The position numbers and the translations under genes are program-made. Below are positions 8,687-17,305 of a DNA stretch of 58,173 nt, piece after piece. Positions within the stretch are counted from its first letter, which is position 1. Every line of letters begins with the position of its first letter. The notes under the pieces were generated by a model that made no database searches, was not told the DNA's origin, and worked only from the letters and a program-made list of their open reading frames with translations. This DNA is from Nitrospirota bacterium (GTDB lineage: Bacteria > Nitrospirota > Thermodesulfovibrionia > Thermodesulfovibrionales > UBA6898): positions 1 through 58,173 of the forward strand of contig JAJXTV010000023.1 in NCBI GenBank assembly GCA_021783515.1. The letters run 5' to 3'.

Positions 8687-9382
8687 ATGACACGTTTGAT
8701 GAATAGGGGTGCCTCGCTTTCGGGCTTCCTCTTTCTTTTTCTCTGCCTCTGTCTTCCCGTCTCCTGCTCGAAAAAGGTCTCCGGAATCAGCGGTCAGGTG
8801 CTCGACGGAAAGGGGCATCCGATGTCGAATGTGAAGGTCGTCGCGCTCCAGGAAAAGCCGGTCGGCGGCTACGGCAAGATCGAGACGGTCACCGGCCGTG
8901 ACGGCCGCTTCTCCCTTAAGGGCTGTTATCCCGAAGCGGGCTACAAGCTCCTTCTGCATTCCGAGAGCACCGATCTGCGCGACGTCACCGTAAAAAGCGG
9001 GGCGGCCGGAACGGAAACGCAGCTGCCCTCTCCGGTCGTCTTCAGATTCCTCTCCTCCCCGGGAGGGATCATCACCGATACCAGGACGGGGCTCCAGTGG
9101 GCGATGGATTCCGGCATGAACATGACATGGGATCAGGCCAGGCAATATGCAAAACGGCTCCGCCTCGGCGGGTTCGATGACTGGCGGCTGCCGAAGAGGT
9201 CCGAGCTGAAGGCCCTCGGCAAGATCGACGCCGACTTCCCTATCACCGAATGCTGCGTCTGGTCGTCCGAGGCGGCGGAGGCAAAACGGGCATGGGTCGT
9301 GGACCTTTACCGGTCTGTTGAAGACACCGCGCTCATATCGAACAACTCGTATGTGGCGCTGGCGGTCCGACCGTCCAAATGA
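8687..9382 (+). CDS. Lipoprotein with carboxypeptidase-regulatory-like and DUF1566 (Lcl C-terminal) domains
   Basis: The chosen start (MTRLMNRGASL) gives 231 residues. The signal peptide ends in the lipobox LPVSC. Residues about 30-100 (VSGISGQVLDGKGHPMSNV and on) look like a carboxypeptidase-regulatory/CNA-B-type beta-sandwich. The C-terminal half is DUF1566: GIITDTRTGLQWAMD, then WDQARQYAKRLRLGGFDDWRLPKRSEL, ending NNSYVALAVRP. DUF1566 proteins are surface or periplasmic and poorly understood; some bind collagen or other ligands. The frame runs open into the tRNA, but translation from there is not credible. The stop overlaps the start of the next gene (ATGA). Confidence 0.75.
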   Translation: MTRLMNRGASLSGFLFLFLCLCLPVSCSKKVSGISGQVLDGKGHPMSNVKVVALQEKPVGGYGKIETVTGRDGRFSLKGCYPEAGYKLLLHSESTDLRDVTVKSGAAGTETQLPSPVVFRFLSSPGGIITDTRTGLQWAMDSGMNMTWDQARQYAKRLRLGGFDDWRLPKRSELKALGKIDADFPITECCVWSSEAAEAKRAWVVDLYRSVEDTALISNNSYVALAVRPSK

Positions 9383-10299
9383 GGGGGGCGACTCCGCTTC
9401 TCCTGTCCAGCTACCGGCGGGATGGAAACTGGCGGGCAGCGATCTCCTGCGGGCCTCTTCTTGCCGACGTGGCGGACCTGAATCCGTCCGGCCGCAAATA
9501 TCCTTCCACGGTCCGGGGGCTTCTCGAATCAGGGACTGAGAACGTACAGAAGATACTTCGGGCCGCGGAGACTGCGTTTGAGGACCGGAGCGTACAGCTC
9601 AGGAGACTTGAAGAGACGGTCATCGGCCCTCCCGTGCCGGACCCCGACAAGATCATCTGTCTCGGCCTCAACTACCGGGAGCATGCGTCGGAGATCCGGA
9701 TGGAAGTCGCCCCGGTCCCAACTTTCTTTGCGAAGTTCCGCAATGCCCTCTGCGGTCCCTATAGCCCTATCGTTCTCCCGGCCGTCAGCACCCGGGTCGA
9801 CTACGAGGGAGAGCTTGCGGTTGTCATCGGCAGGCGGTGCAGGGACGTTTCCGGGGATGAGGCGCTCGGTTTTGTCGCCGGATACACGATCATGAACGAC
9901 GTGAGCGCCCGCGACCTTCAGATGCAGACGAGCCAGTGGACCGCCGGAAAGACACCGGACACCTTCGCGCCGATGGGGCCGGGCATCGTTCCCACCTCCT
10001 CGATCCCTGACCCCCAAAACCTGAAGATCACGACGCGCGTAAACGGCGTTGCCCTTCAGGAAGGACATACATCGGAGATGATCTTTCCGGTGGCCAGGAC
10101 GATTGCCTTTCTCAGTTCGTTCATGACGCTGGAGCCGGGAGACATCATCTCGACAGGGACACCGGCCGGCGTAGGGTTTAAGCGGCAGCCGCCGATATTT
10201 CTGAAGGCCGGCGATCTCGTCGAGGTAGAAGTAGAGAGAATCGGCACGATCCGCAACCCGGTCGTCGGCAGCCTCCCACGGGCCGATCGAACTCCATAA
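9379..10299 (+). CDS. Fumarylacetoacetate hydrolase family protein
   Basis: This 306-residue protein has a short N-terminal domain and a C-terminal FAH catalytic fold. The family core is clear: KIICLGLNYREHASE, the metal-binding VDYEGELAVVIGRRC, YTIMNDVSARDLQ, and the closing GDIISTGTPAGVG. Relatives are Mg- or Mn-dependent C-C bond hydrolases or decarboxylases acting on acylpyruvates, oxaloacetate or aromatic-degradation products. The substrate cannot be told from sequence, and no aromatic degradation genes lie nearby. The 4-base overlap with the upstream lipoprotein gene suggests co-transcription, though a shared function is not obvious. Confidence 0.88.
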   Translation: MRGATPLLLSSYRRDGNWRAAISCGPLLADVADLNPSGRKYPSTVRGLLESGTENVQKILRAAETAFEDRSVQLRRLEETVIGPPVPDPDKIICLGLNYREHASEIRMEVAPVPTFFAKFRNALCGPYSPIVLPAVSTRVDYEGELAVVIGRRCRDVSGDEALGFVAGYTIMNDVSARDLQMQTSQWTAGKTPDTFAPMGPGIVPTSSIPDPQNLKITTRVNGVALQEGHTSEMIFPVARTIAFLSSFMTLEPGDIISTGTPAGVGFKRQPPIFLKAGDLVEVEVERIGTIRNPVVGSLPRADRTP

Positions 10300-10485
10300 C
10301 CCCCATCGAGGCGACCGCACTTATTCGTTGAAGACGCGGCCGGCGCCGAAAAACCCCTTGCGGCAGAAGCGGCTCTTTCCCCCGGCGGGAAATAGCCCTG
10401 TTGAAACCCCTTCGTTTCTGTGGTAAGAAGTAGTTATCCGTCCGTGAGCGAAGCAGTGTCGGCGCGGAGGAGAAAGGGGTGCGAG

Positions 10486-10962
10486 ATGAAGACATTCAGG
10501 GCCTATCTGTTTTTTTTCTTGATGATCGTGCTTCTTTCATCGATCGGGGTCGCAGCCGAAAAGGCGGTGAAGGGTTTTACTGCAGACCTCGACGGCAGGC
10601 ACGTGATCCCGGCGGTGAGGACCTCGGCGAGGGGCAAGGCGGTCTTTCATATCGACGACAGCGGCAAGATGGAATACACCCTTACGGTTCAGGGCATCGA
10701 AAATGTTACGGCGGCGCATATCCATCAGGGCAAAAAGACGCGCAACGGGCCTCCGGAGGTTCTCCTTTTCACCGGGCCCGCAAAGGCAGGTAAATTCAGC
10801 GGGGTGCTCGCAAAGGGCGTCGTCACCCCCGACAAGATGGTCGGGCCTCTCAAGGGTAAAACGGTCGAGGACCTGATCGAGATGATTCAACGCGGGGACG
10901 CCTATGTGAATGTGCATACCGAAAAATATCCGGACGGAGAGATCCGGGGGCAGATCAAATAA
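10486..10962 (+). CDS. Secreted CHRD-domain protein
   Basis: The start at MKTFRAYLFFFLM is chosen because a Sec signal peptide follows directly, ending near GVAA, and AAAGGGG lies 6 bases upstream. The frame opens earlier, at 10420. The mature part of about 135 residues is one CHRD domain: FTADLDGRHVIPAVRTSARG, MEYTLTVQGIENVTAAHIHQG and the C-terminal GDAYVNVHTEKYPDGEIRGQI. CHRD domains are extracytoplasmic beta-sandwich modules of unknown biochemical role in bacteria. It precedes a small cytochrome c by about 110 bp. Confidence 0.85.
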   Translation: MKTFRAYLFFFLMIVLLSSIGVAAEKAVKGFTADLDGRHVIPAVRTSARGKAVFHIDDSGKMEYTLTVQGIENVTAAHIHQGKKTRNGPPEVLLFTGPAKAGKFSGVLAKGVVTPDKMVGPLKGKTVEDLIEMIQRGDAYVNVHTEKYPDGEIRGQIK

Positions 10963-11070
10963 CCCTATCGTTGCATACCGGCGGGTACGATGAATTCTGG
11001 AACAGGGAATAGTAATCGACGCCGTGCCGGGCGTCGCAGATCAAATCATGTTTCGAAAGGAGCAGTGAGG

Positions 11071-11400
11071 ATGAAGAAGACTCTGGTAGCAGTATTGGCA
11101 GCAACGTTTCTCGCTCTGTTTATCACCGGAGGCTGGGCAAAGGAAAGCGCCCAAAAAAACAAAGGGGAGATGCTCTTTCAGCAGAATTGCTCCCCTTGTC
11201 ATCCCGACGGGGGTAACATTATCAATCCGGCATTCACCCTTCACCAGAAGGACCGGGAGGCACACGGCGTAAAGACGGCCAAGGACATCATGGGGAAGAT
11301 GAGAAACCCCGGCCCCGGCATGACGAAGTTCGATAAAAAGACGATCCCCGACAAGGATGCCAGGGCGATCGCCGAATACATCATGAAGACGTTCAAGTAA
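11071..11400 (+). CDS. Small periplasmic mono-haem cytochrome c
   Basis: The 109-residue product starts at MKKTLVAV, with AAAGGAG 8 bases upstream. The signal peptide ends near GGWA. One haem site CSPCH is followed by a likely axial Met in PGPGMTKF and the class I C-terminal helix ARAIAEYIMKTF. It should be a soluble single-haem electron carrier, resembling the C-x-x-C-H proteins that shuttle electrons in anaerobic respiration. Its redox partner is not visible, but the hydrogenase genes start a few hundred bases further on the other strand. Confidence 0.9.
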   Translation: MKKTLVAVLAATFLALFITGGWAKESAQKNKGEMLFQQNCSPCHPDGGNIINPAFTLHQKDREAHGVKTAKDIMGKMRNPGPGMTKFDKKTIPDKDARAIAEYIMKTFK

Positions 11401-11432
11401 TCGTCCCCGGCCGGCGACAGGGGCCGCAACGC

Positions 11433-11774
11433 GTGGTAAAGACCAGGAGGATTTATGACCCCCCGTCCAGGGCCGACGGCAAGCGTATCCTTGTCGACCG
11501 GCTCTGGCCGCGGGGAGTAAGAAAAGACAAGGCCTCCATCGACGAATGGCTAAAGGAAATCGCGCCCTCCGACGGGCTCCGAAAATGGTACAGCCACGAT
11601 CCCGCGCGATGGGAGGAATTCAGGAAGAAGTACAAGGCGGAACTCCAGGGGAAAGGCGATCTCGTCGAAAGACTCAGGAAGGAATCGAAAGAGGGGACCA
11701 TTACGCTCCTTTTCGCGGCGAAAGATCCGGAGCGGAATAACGCCGAGGTGCTCAGGGATCTGCTGATGCAATAG
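11433..11774 (+). CDS. DUF488 family protein
   Basis: This 113-residue protein uses a GTG start, with AGGGG about 9 bases upstream. The family signature is plain: IYDPPSRADGKRILVDRLWPRGVRK near the N-terminus, then WLKEIAPSDGLRKWYSHDPARWEEFRKKY and a closing TITLLFAAKDPERNNAEVL. DUF488 proteins (YeaO-like) are small cytoplasmic proteins of unknown function. It follows the cytochrome gene by 32 bp, so it may be co-transcribed. The 243 bp after it, up to the convergent hydrogenase operon, hold a weak GAGAT/ATCTC hairpin and no gene. Confidence 0.85.
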   Translation: MVKTRRIYDPPSRADGKRILVDRLWPRGVRKDKASIDEWLKEIAPSDGLRKWYSHDPARWEEFRKKYKAELQGKGDLVERLRKESKEGTITLLFAAKDPERNNAEVLRDLLMQ

Positions 11775-12017
11775 CAATGTCTGCGGTTGCTGCCGAGAGC
11801 AAACAAAAAGGTGGAGCCCGTTCCCCTTTTGCCGGCGTCTCATCGAGATTAATCATCTCACGACTTTAGTCATTCGACTTCGGCTTTCGCCTTTTATCAT
11901 GAGCCCTGACAAAGAGGAGCAAGACCACCACCATCCTGATCTGCTCTATGATTTCAGCCTACTCCTTTTGTGTATAACTGTCAAGGTAAAACTGGGAATT
12001 GAGTTTCGTGTTCTGCC

Positions 12018-13292
12018 TCAGTGGACCGAGCAGGAGATACAGGGGTCGTAGGCCCGGACGAGCATCTGAGCAAGGAGCTCGATTCTGCCGTCGTCCATCC
12101 CCTTACGGAGACAGTCTGCCGCCAGCTCTTCCAGGTCGTGCTGGATGTTGGCGTGATTCTGGCCGGTCGGGATGACGCAGTCGCACTTGCGCACGTGGCC
12201 GGTATCGTCGAACTCGTAGTAATGGTAGAGTATTCCCCTCGGCACTTCCACGGCGCCGACACCCGCGCCGGCCTTTGGCGACACCTTCGGCCTCGCCTCC
12301 CGGAGTTCTCCGTCGAGGAGCTCTTCGAGAAGGTCCATCGACCGCATGACGACATGCACGCACTCGACAAGCTGGGCGGTGACATTCATAAAAGGGTTGT
12401 GCTGCACCGGCCGGAGCCTGAAGTTGAGCGCCACCTCCTTCGCCAGGGGATGCAGAAGGTCGAAGTTGTTGTTCAGCCGGGCGAGCGCCCCGACTGCAAA
12501 AGAGGCGCGTGAGAGGCGGGCCCATTTGGCGGTCGATTGCGGGACGATATATTCGTTCGTCATCTCGCGGTACTCGTCTTCTCCGCGCAGAACGCCGTCA
12601 GTCGAGACGAGATCCCCTCCGATAAACGGATAGTCCGCCACCCCCTTCAGAGAAACATATTCGGTCTCTCTCGAAAATTCGGGCACCGCGAATGAGCCGA
12701 AGAGCACCGCTGTCATGAGGAGGTCGTCGACGGCCTTCTTCAGCCGGTCGCGGAAGGGAACCAGCTCTTCTTTTTCGGGAAGCATCGTGAACCCTCCCAC
12801 CACCGTCCTCGTCGGATGCATCCTCCGGCCTCCGACAGAGTCGACCAGATCGTTTGCGAGCTGCTTGATGCGCATCGCCCTGGCCACGACGTCGGGGGAC
12901 GATTCGATCAGCGGGAATACGCTGCCGGCGGCGAGATAGTCCGGGGCCGAGAGAAAGTAAAGATGCAGGATATGACTCTGGAGCGTCTCCATATGCTTGA
13001 GAAGCAGCCGGAGTTTCTCCGTCAGCCCGGAGGGGACGATACCGAAGGCATGTTCGATCGCGCGGATGCTCGCGAGCGTATGCCCGACCGAGCAGATGCC
13101 GCAGATCCTTCCGCAGATCCACGGAACGTTCTCCCACCTCTTGCCGACGAGCATCGCCTCGAAGAACCTCGGCGTCTCGACCACCTCCCACCGGGCCTCC
13201 TGCACCCTGCCGTCATGGATGCGGATAAGGATGTTGCCGTGGCCTTCGACGCGGGTCAGATTGCGGATATCGATCCTGCAGTCGACTTTCAT
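12018..13292 (-). CDS. hydA: NiFe hydrogenase large (alpha) subunit, group 3 sulfhydrogenase type
   Basis: From MKVDCRIDIRN the product is 424 residues. It holds both Ni-Fe ligand motifs: L1 CGRICGICSVGH near the N-terminus and L2 DPCISCSVH at the C-terminus. The L2 His is the last residue before the stop, so the usual C-terminal extension removed by a maturation protease is absent. The longer open frame to 13481 overlaps the small-subunit gene and is rejected. The ATG overlaps the small-subunit stop (ATGA). With the beta, gamma and delta genes it should form a soluble NAD(P)-linked bidirectional hydrogenase; sulfur reduction is a known side activity in archaeal relatives. Confidence 0.9.
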   Translation of the reverse strand: MKVDCRIDIRNLTRVEGHGNILIRIHDGRVQEARWEVVETPRFFEAMLVGKRWENVPWICGRICGICSVGHTLASIRAIEHAFGIVPSGLTEKLRLLLKHMETLQSHILHLYFLSAPDYLAAGSVFPLIESSPDVVARAMRIKQLANDLVDSVGGRRMHPTRTVVGGFTMLPEKEELVPFRDRLKKAVDDLLMTAVLFGSFAVPEFSRETEYVSLKGVADYPFIGGDLVSTDGVLRGEDEYREMTNEYIVPQSTAKWARLSRASFAVGALARLNNNFDLLHPLAKEVALNFRLRPVQHNPFMNVTAQLVECVHVVMRSMDLLEELLDGELREARPKVSPKAGAGVGAVEVPRGILYHYYEFDDTGHVRKCDCVIPTGQNHANIQHDLEELAADCLRKGMDDGRIELLAQMLVRAYDPCISCSVH

Positions 13293-14098
13293 TCCGCGCC
13301 CTCCCGCCGCCTTCTCCGGAAGGCCTCCGCGAACCGCGCAAAGCCGCCGAAACATTCGAGCCGGTCGAGGATAGTCTCCTGCGCGAAGCCATGCTCCTGC
13401 ATGATCTTTTCGAGCTGCTCCACATTCGCATCCTCCGCGGGACCCCGGCAGCCCCAGCAGCCGGCCCGGCTGTTTGGGCACCAGGAATCACAGCCGGCCC
13501 TTGTGACAGGCCCGAGGCACGGCTCGCCCAGGTCGAAGAGGCAGATATTCTCGTTTGCCTTGCATTCCATGCAAACCGGATATTTCGGGCTGACGACCGC
13601 CTTCCCGAGTGCGATGTTCGTCACGACCTTTTCGACCTCTTCCTTCTTTACGGGGCATCCGTATATCTTCAGATCGACCGCGACAAGGTCTTCAAGCGGC
13701 CTGGCCCGCCCTGATTCGACAGGCGCCTCCCCATAGACGGTCTTCCGGGTCCAGTCAGGATCGAACCGGTCCTTCAGCCGGTTCACTCCGCCGAAGCAGG
13801 CGCAGGAGCCGAGAGCCACGAGGACCCTTGCATTCCCCCGTATCTCTTTCAGGAGATCTTCTTCGTCTTTCCGGGATACGCTCCCCTCGACAAAGGCGAT
13901 CTCATAGTCATCCGTGCCGCCGGTCATCGCCTCCCGGAAATTCACGATCTCAAGGAGCCCAAGAAACGGCGCGAGGGTAGCTTCGTTGTTCAGGACCTGG
14001 AGCTGACACCCTTCGCAGGAGGCTAACTCGAAGAATGCCGTCCTGGGCCGGTAAAGCGGCACGCCGAGAAAAGTCCCGCCGGCGTTCCGGTCCGTCAT
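13289..14098 (-). CDS. hydD: NiFe hydrogenase small (delta) subunit
   Basis: This 269-residue protein has no Tat signal, as expected for a cytoplasmic group 3 enzyme. The proximal cluster site FFELASCEGCQLQVLN and the GSCACFGG motif are present. More cysteines follow in YGCPVKKEE, PVCMECKANENICLF, GCDSWCPNSRAGCWGCRGP, giving ligands for a chain of iron-sulfur clusters. The start MTDRNAGG overlaps the stop of the gamma subunit by one base (TGATG). It carries electrons between the Ni-Fe site in the alpha subunit and the flavin/ferredoxin-like subunits. Confidence 0.9.
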   Translation of the reverse strand: MTDRNAGGTFLGVPLYRPRTAFFELASCEGCQLQVLNNEATLAPFLGLLEIVNFREAMTGGTDDYEIAFVEGSVSRKDEEDLLKEIRGNARVLVALGSCACFGGVNRLKDRFDPDWTRKTVYGEAPVESGRARPLEDLVAVDLKIYGCPVKKEEVEKVVTNIALGKAVVSPKYPVCMECKANENICLFDLGEPCLGPVTRAGCDSWCPNSRAGCWGCRGPAEDANVEQLEKIMQEHGFAQETILDRLECFGGFARFAEAFRRRRREGAE

Positions 14099-15003
14099 CA
14101 GATCGCCTCCTTCAGGTTCATCACCGTCCAGTAATCGAATACCGGCCCCTTGAGACAGGTATAGGTCGACCCGACATTGCACCGGCAGCACTTTCCCATC
14201 CCGCAATGCATCCTCCGTTCGAGCGAGACGAACATCTTCTGCATCGGGACCTCTCTTTCGTTCAGCATCGTGCAGACGAATTTGAACATCACCGGCGGTC
14301 CGCAGACGATCGCGAAGGTCTTCTGGAAATAGGAGGGGGGCTTCGCCGCCAGGATCTCATCTAGCGCCGTTGTGATCATGCCGACCGGGCCGTCCCACGA
14401 GGGACCGCCCTTCTCGACGATGAGGCGCAGGTTGATGTCGTCGGCCCGCCACATGTCGTACTGATAGGTGAAAAGCAGCTGAGAAGGGTCTTTCGTGCCG
14501 TAAACGATGTCGGCATCTCCGAATCTGCTGCGGTTCTCCTGCACATAAGCGATGGGGGTGCGCAGGGGAGCAAGGCCGAGCCCGCCGGCCACCAGAAGGA
14601 CATTCTGCCCGTGCATCTCCCAGGTCGGGAAGCTCGTGCCGAAGGGCCCCCGTATCCCGACGCGGGCGCCCCGGCCGACCTTCGACAGAAAGTTCGTGAG
14701 GTTCCCGACGCTTCGGATACAGAGCTCGACGTCTCCATGCCTCGACGGAGGAGAGGATATCGAAAAGGGGGCCTCCCCGATCCCGGGCAATTCGAGCATC
14801 ACGAACTGGCCGGGGCTGAAGGTGAAGCGGATACGCTCTTCGGGGTCCAGAATCTGTATCCGGTAGAGGCTCTCCTTCGGCGTGAGCCTGTGGATATTGG
14901 TGATCTCCGCCTTGTACGTGTATTCAAACGTGTTGGGGTCGTCCCTCCGCCGTTCTTTCGACCTGCCCAAAGAGATATCAGTAAACTTCACGCCTGTTTC
15001 CAT
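14098..15003 (-). CDS. hydG: Hydrogenase gamma subunit: FAD/NAD(P)-binding reductase
   Basis: This 301-residue protein is of the ferredoxin-NADP reductase / dihydroorotate dehydrogenase electron-transfer type. The FAD part has [20 protein letters not shown]. The nucleotide part has [18 protein letters not shown] and [13 protein letters not shown]-terminal [2Fe-2S] motif is seen in [18 protein letters not shown]. In the sulfhydrogenase family this subunit exchanges electrons with NAD(P)H. It starts one base after the beta-subunit stop and its stop overlaps the small-subunit start, so the four genes are tightly coupled. Confidence 0.9.
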   Translation of the reverse strand: METGVKFTDISLGRSKERRRDDPNTFEYTYKAEITNIHRLTPKESLYRIQILDPEERIRFTFSPGQFVMLELPGIGEAPFSISSPPSRHGDVELCIRSVGNLTNFLSKVGRGARVGIRGPFGTSFPTWEMHGQNVLLVAGGLGLAPLRTPIAYVQENRSRFGDADIVYGTKDPSQLLFTYQYDMWRADDINLRLIVEKGGPSWDGPVGMITTALDEILAAKPPSYFQKTFAIVCGPPVMFKFVCTMLNEREVPMQKMFVSLERRMHCGMGKCCRCNVGSTYTCLKGPVFDYWTVMNLKEAI

Positions 15004-15004
15004 G

Positions 15005-16102
15005 TCACGCCCCTTCCCCGCGCACCGAGGCGATCACCTCCGGAACGGTGATGCCGGCGAGACAGGACTCGCCGCATCTCCCGCATCCGACGCAGAGGGG
15101 CTCTTCATACGCTTCGACAAATCCTCGGTGCTTATGGTAATAGCGGTATTTGAGACGGACGTGACGCTCCGGCCTGAAATTATGCCCGCCTGCCACCTCT
15201 GCGAAGTCCAGGAGATTGCAGGAATAGAGCGTCTTCGTCTTTCTTGCCGAGCCGAGGTCGACCGAAACCGTCTCCTCCACGCCGTAACAGTAGCAGGTCG
15301 GGCAGACGTTGGCGCAGGTGCCGCAGGCCAGACAGCGGTCGCCCCACTGCTTCCATACCTCGGACTGGAATTCCATATCGAGAATTTTGGTAAGGTCGGT
15401 GGTGTCGACATGGGCGATAAATTTGTCGTTTTTTCTGGAGACAGCCTTCATGTAGCGGGCATGATCGTCCTCTCCCGGCTCGGAAGTCCGCACGCACCTC
15501 AGAAAATTGTACGCAGTGTCGGACAGGATCTCGACGAAGTAATCGTCTCCCAGGTCGGTGAGGAACATATCGAACCCGTGCAGCGCCGTGTCGGCCCCCA
15601 TCGAGCGGCAAAAACAATACGGCTGGGGCAGACAATCGATGCCGACGATGAACATGTTCTTCCTTTTGGCGACATAGTAGGGCATAGGGTACACGCCGTT
15701 AAGGAGGACTTTATCGAGCCTGTTCAGCGCGTTGATGTCGCAGGGGTGAAGGCCGAAGAAGATGCGGGGCCGGTCGACGTTATAGTCGACAAGCTTCTGC
15801 CAGTCGTCCCCTTCGATGCGAAAGGTCGCAAGGTCCTCGCGATACGGCAGAAAATACCTCTTGGCCGGCAATTTCGTGGTGGTATAGGACAGCGCCGCCT
15901 CCTCGAATCGCGCCGTCTCCCGAAAGACATAGACCGGCCGGTTTTCCCTGTCCCTGCCGGCTTCAACAGGCGCCACGATCTTGCCGCCGGCGGCCATAAC
16001 GCCGAAGAGTTTCGGAAGCTCCGCCTTGCCAAGGGTCCTGAATATCATGTCGGTCCGGCCGTGCCCTTCTTCGCGCCGGTGTCGGCGCGCTCTTTTTTTC
16101 AT
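15005..16102 (-). CDS. hydB: Hydrogenase beta subunit: 4Fe-4S protein
   Basis: This is the first gene of the hydrogenase operon. The start [13 protein letters not shown] is preferred because AAAGGAG lies 6 bases upstream; the frame opens earlier at 16195. The 365-residue product has the family N-terminal domain ([16 protein letters not shown] onward) and two C-terminal 4Fe-4S sites, [18 protein letters not shown] and [15 protein letters not shown]. In related sulfhydrogenases it relays electrons between the flavin subunit and the small subunit. No clear promoter was found in the short divergent gap to the PilZ gene. Confidence 0.9.
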   Translation of the reverse strand: MKKRARRHRREEGHGRTDMIFRTLGKAELPKLFGVMAAGGKIVAPVEAGRDRENRPVYVFRETARFEEAALSYTTTKLPAKRYFLPYREDLATFRIEGDDWQKLVDYNVDRPRIFFGLHPCDINALNRLDKVLLNGVYPMPYYVAKRKNMFIVGIDCLPQPYCFCRSMGADTALHGFDMFLTDLGDDYFVEILSDTAYNFLRCVRTSEPGEDDHARYMKAVSRKNDKFIAHVDTTDLTKILDMEFQSEVWKQWGDRCLACGTCANVCPTCYCYGVEETVSVDLGSARKTKTLYSCNLLDFAEVAGGHNFRPERHVRLKYRYYHKHRGFVEAYEEPLCVGCGRCGESCLAGITVPEVIASVRGEGA

Positions 16103-16188
16103 TATCGCTCCTTTCAGCCGCCCGCGCAATCCACCGTGCATTCGCGGCAACCCCGGCCTGCGCGACGGCCCCGGGCGCCGCCCCGCCA

Positions 16189-16217
16189 TTGACACGCCCT
16201 CCCGAAAGGTGTAGATT
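16189..16217 (+). promoter_or_regulatory. Sigma-70 promoter of the PilZ gene
   Basis: TTGACA (16189-16194) and TAGATT (16212-16217) are separated by 17 bp. RNA would start near 16224. This falls inside the longest open frame and supports the later ATG at 16266 as the true start. Confidence 0.6.
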
Positions 16218-16265
16218 ACAGTGACGTATTGTCGTTTCCGCTCTGCGCCGGCGTCTCATGCGCCT

Positions 16266-16934
16266 ATGAAGAAAATTCACCTGATAGAAACACTTCCCGA
16301 CGGACTGAGAACGGTACAGGGTCATCTTGCCGATCTCGGGGGGAAATGTGCCGTCTTCTCCTCCGTGAACGACGCGCTCAAGGCAGGGGATTCGGGCGAC
16401 CTTGTCATTCTCCTCGCCCACAGGAACCTCGAGTATTTCAAAAAGGACATGGACTTTCTCATCCGCTCCAATTCCTTCTCCCGGATCCCGCTGATAGTCT
16501 GCCTGCCGTTCCGGCTTTCCGAGGTAAAGGCCGCAGAAGAGATCGTCCGGGACATCACCGCCTTCGAACTCCCCGTAAACAAGCTCAGCTTCCTTTCGAC
16601 TGTGGCGCGCTATCTGAAGGTTCCCCCCCGGCGCGTGCTCCAGATCGTCATTACGATACAGTCTGAAAGCAACAATCTCAAATATACCGGAACGTCGATC
16701 GATTTCAGCGAAACCGGGGTGGCGTTCAAGAGTAACGCAGACTTCCCGGTCGGTCACACGATCGCGGTAAACTTCGTGAACCCCTCGACCAGGAAGAGGC
16801 TGTTTTTGAAGGCGAAGGTGGTCCGCAGGACGGACATCAGGCACGACCGCACCGCTTTTTACGGCGTAATGTTCATAGACCTTGCGGCCGCCGACTCGGC
16901 CGAACTGAAGGGTTTCGTTACGGGAGGAAGGTGA
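16266..16934 (+). CDS. PilZ-domain protein with an N-terminal receiver-like domain
   Basis: The 222-residue product starts at MKKIHLIET. Residues 1-120 look like a degenerate receiver fold (KIHLIETLPDGLRTVQGHL, DLVILLAHRN, IPLIVCLPFR) without a clear phospho-acceptor Asp. The C-terminal part is PilZ-like (YTGTSIDFSETGVAFKSNADFPVG and FYGVMFIDL). The c-di-GMP-binding arginines are not obvious: the expected R-x-x-x-R before the D-x-S-x-x-G is weak (PPRRVLQI is the only candidate). It may bind c-di-GMP poorly or only as a partner protein. Neighbouring GGDEF and HD-GYP genes fit a c-di-GMP setting. Confidence 0.7.
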   Translation: MKKIHLIETLPDGLRTVQGHLADLGGKCAVFSSVNDALKAGDSGDLVILLAHRNLEYFKKDMDFLIRSNSFSRIPLIVCLPFRLSEVKAAEEIVRDITAFELPVNKLSFLSTVARYLKVPPRRVLQIVITIQSESNNLKYTGTSIDFSETGVAFKSNADFPVGHTIAVNFVNPSTRKRLFLKAKVVRRTDIRHDRTAFYGVMFIDLAAADSAELKGFVTGGR

Positions 16935-16957
16935 CGGACGGGGCCCGCAAATAGTGC

Positions 16958-16987
16958 TTGACAAACATCTCTGAAAGGCGCTAAATG
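16958..16987 (+). promoter_or_regulatory. Promoter-like pair before the candidate RNA
   Basis: A perfect TTGACA (16958-16963) is followed after 18 bp by TAAATG (16982-16987), a weak -10. RNA would start near 16994, immediately before an A-rich run and the structured stretch listed next. Confidence 0.4.
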
Positions 16988-16993
16988 TAGCTA

Positions 16994-17156
16994 AGGAAAA
17001 AAAAGCTCACCAAAAGTGGTGGACTTGCTCCTCGGAAGCTCGGCAAACGGTTGTAGTATCAAAGGACGTACGGTAGTAAGACGTAAAAGTCTCACACTGA
17101 AAGTCTCAGGATGTACAAACCGCCGGGAAAAAGAGAAGCAGGCACCACTTTTTTTA
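16994..17156 (+). ncRNA. Candidate structured, terminated RNA or attenuator upstream of the diguanylate cyclase
   Basis: About 160 bases with no ORF lie between a promoter-like pair and a T-run. The decamer AAAAGTGGTG (17012-17021) is exactly complementary to CACCACTTTT (17143-17152), which leads into a 7-T tract. This would form a terminator closing the whole element. The same 5' bases can instead form a local hairpin (CACCA-AAAG-TGGTG, 17009-17021), which excludes the long-range stem. AAAGTCTCA occurs twice (about 17085 and 17100). I could not match it to GEMM/c-di-GMP or other riboswitch consensus sequences I know. It may be a small RNA or a new cis-regulator of the GGDEF gene 150 bp downstream. 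The rest of the gap (17157-17305) holds only the promoter below. Confidence 0.35.
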
Positions 17157-17253
17157 TTGCCTCTGCCCTCCGGGAATTGGAAGTTATGCCGGCCGCGGCG
17201 TGTTCGCCGTCGTTCGTTTCCTGATGTTCCCTCTCTCTCCAAAAGACAATCTG

Positions 17254-17262
17254 TGATATACT
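17254..17262 (+). promoter_or_regulatory. Extended -10 promoter of the PAS-GGDEF gene
   Basis: TGATATACT is an extended -10 element (TG-N-TATACT) with no good -35. It would start RNA near 17269, 37 bases before the ATG. Confidence 0.4.
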
Positions 17263-17305
17263 CTGAAAAATCGCGCCGAGTTGGCGCAATGAACAGTGGG
17301 ACGAT

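Noticed and set aside
14882-16192. 436-codon plus-strand frame across the hydrogenase beta gene
   Set aside because: It is antisense to hydB, whose 4Fe-4S motifs are clear; GC-rich DNA often gives such shadow frames.
16994-17156. c-di-GMP (GEMM) riboswitch, which the neighbouring GGDEF gene would favour
   Set aside because: The conserved GEMM core bases are not present, so only an unassigned structured RNA is suggested.
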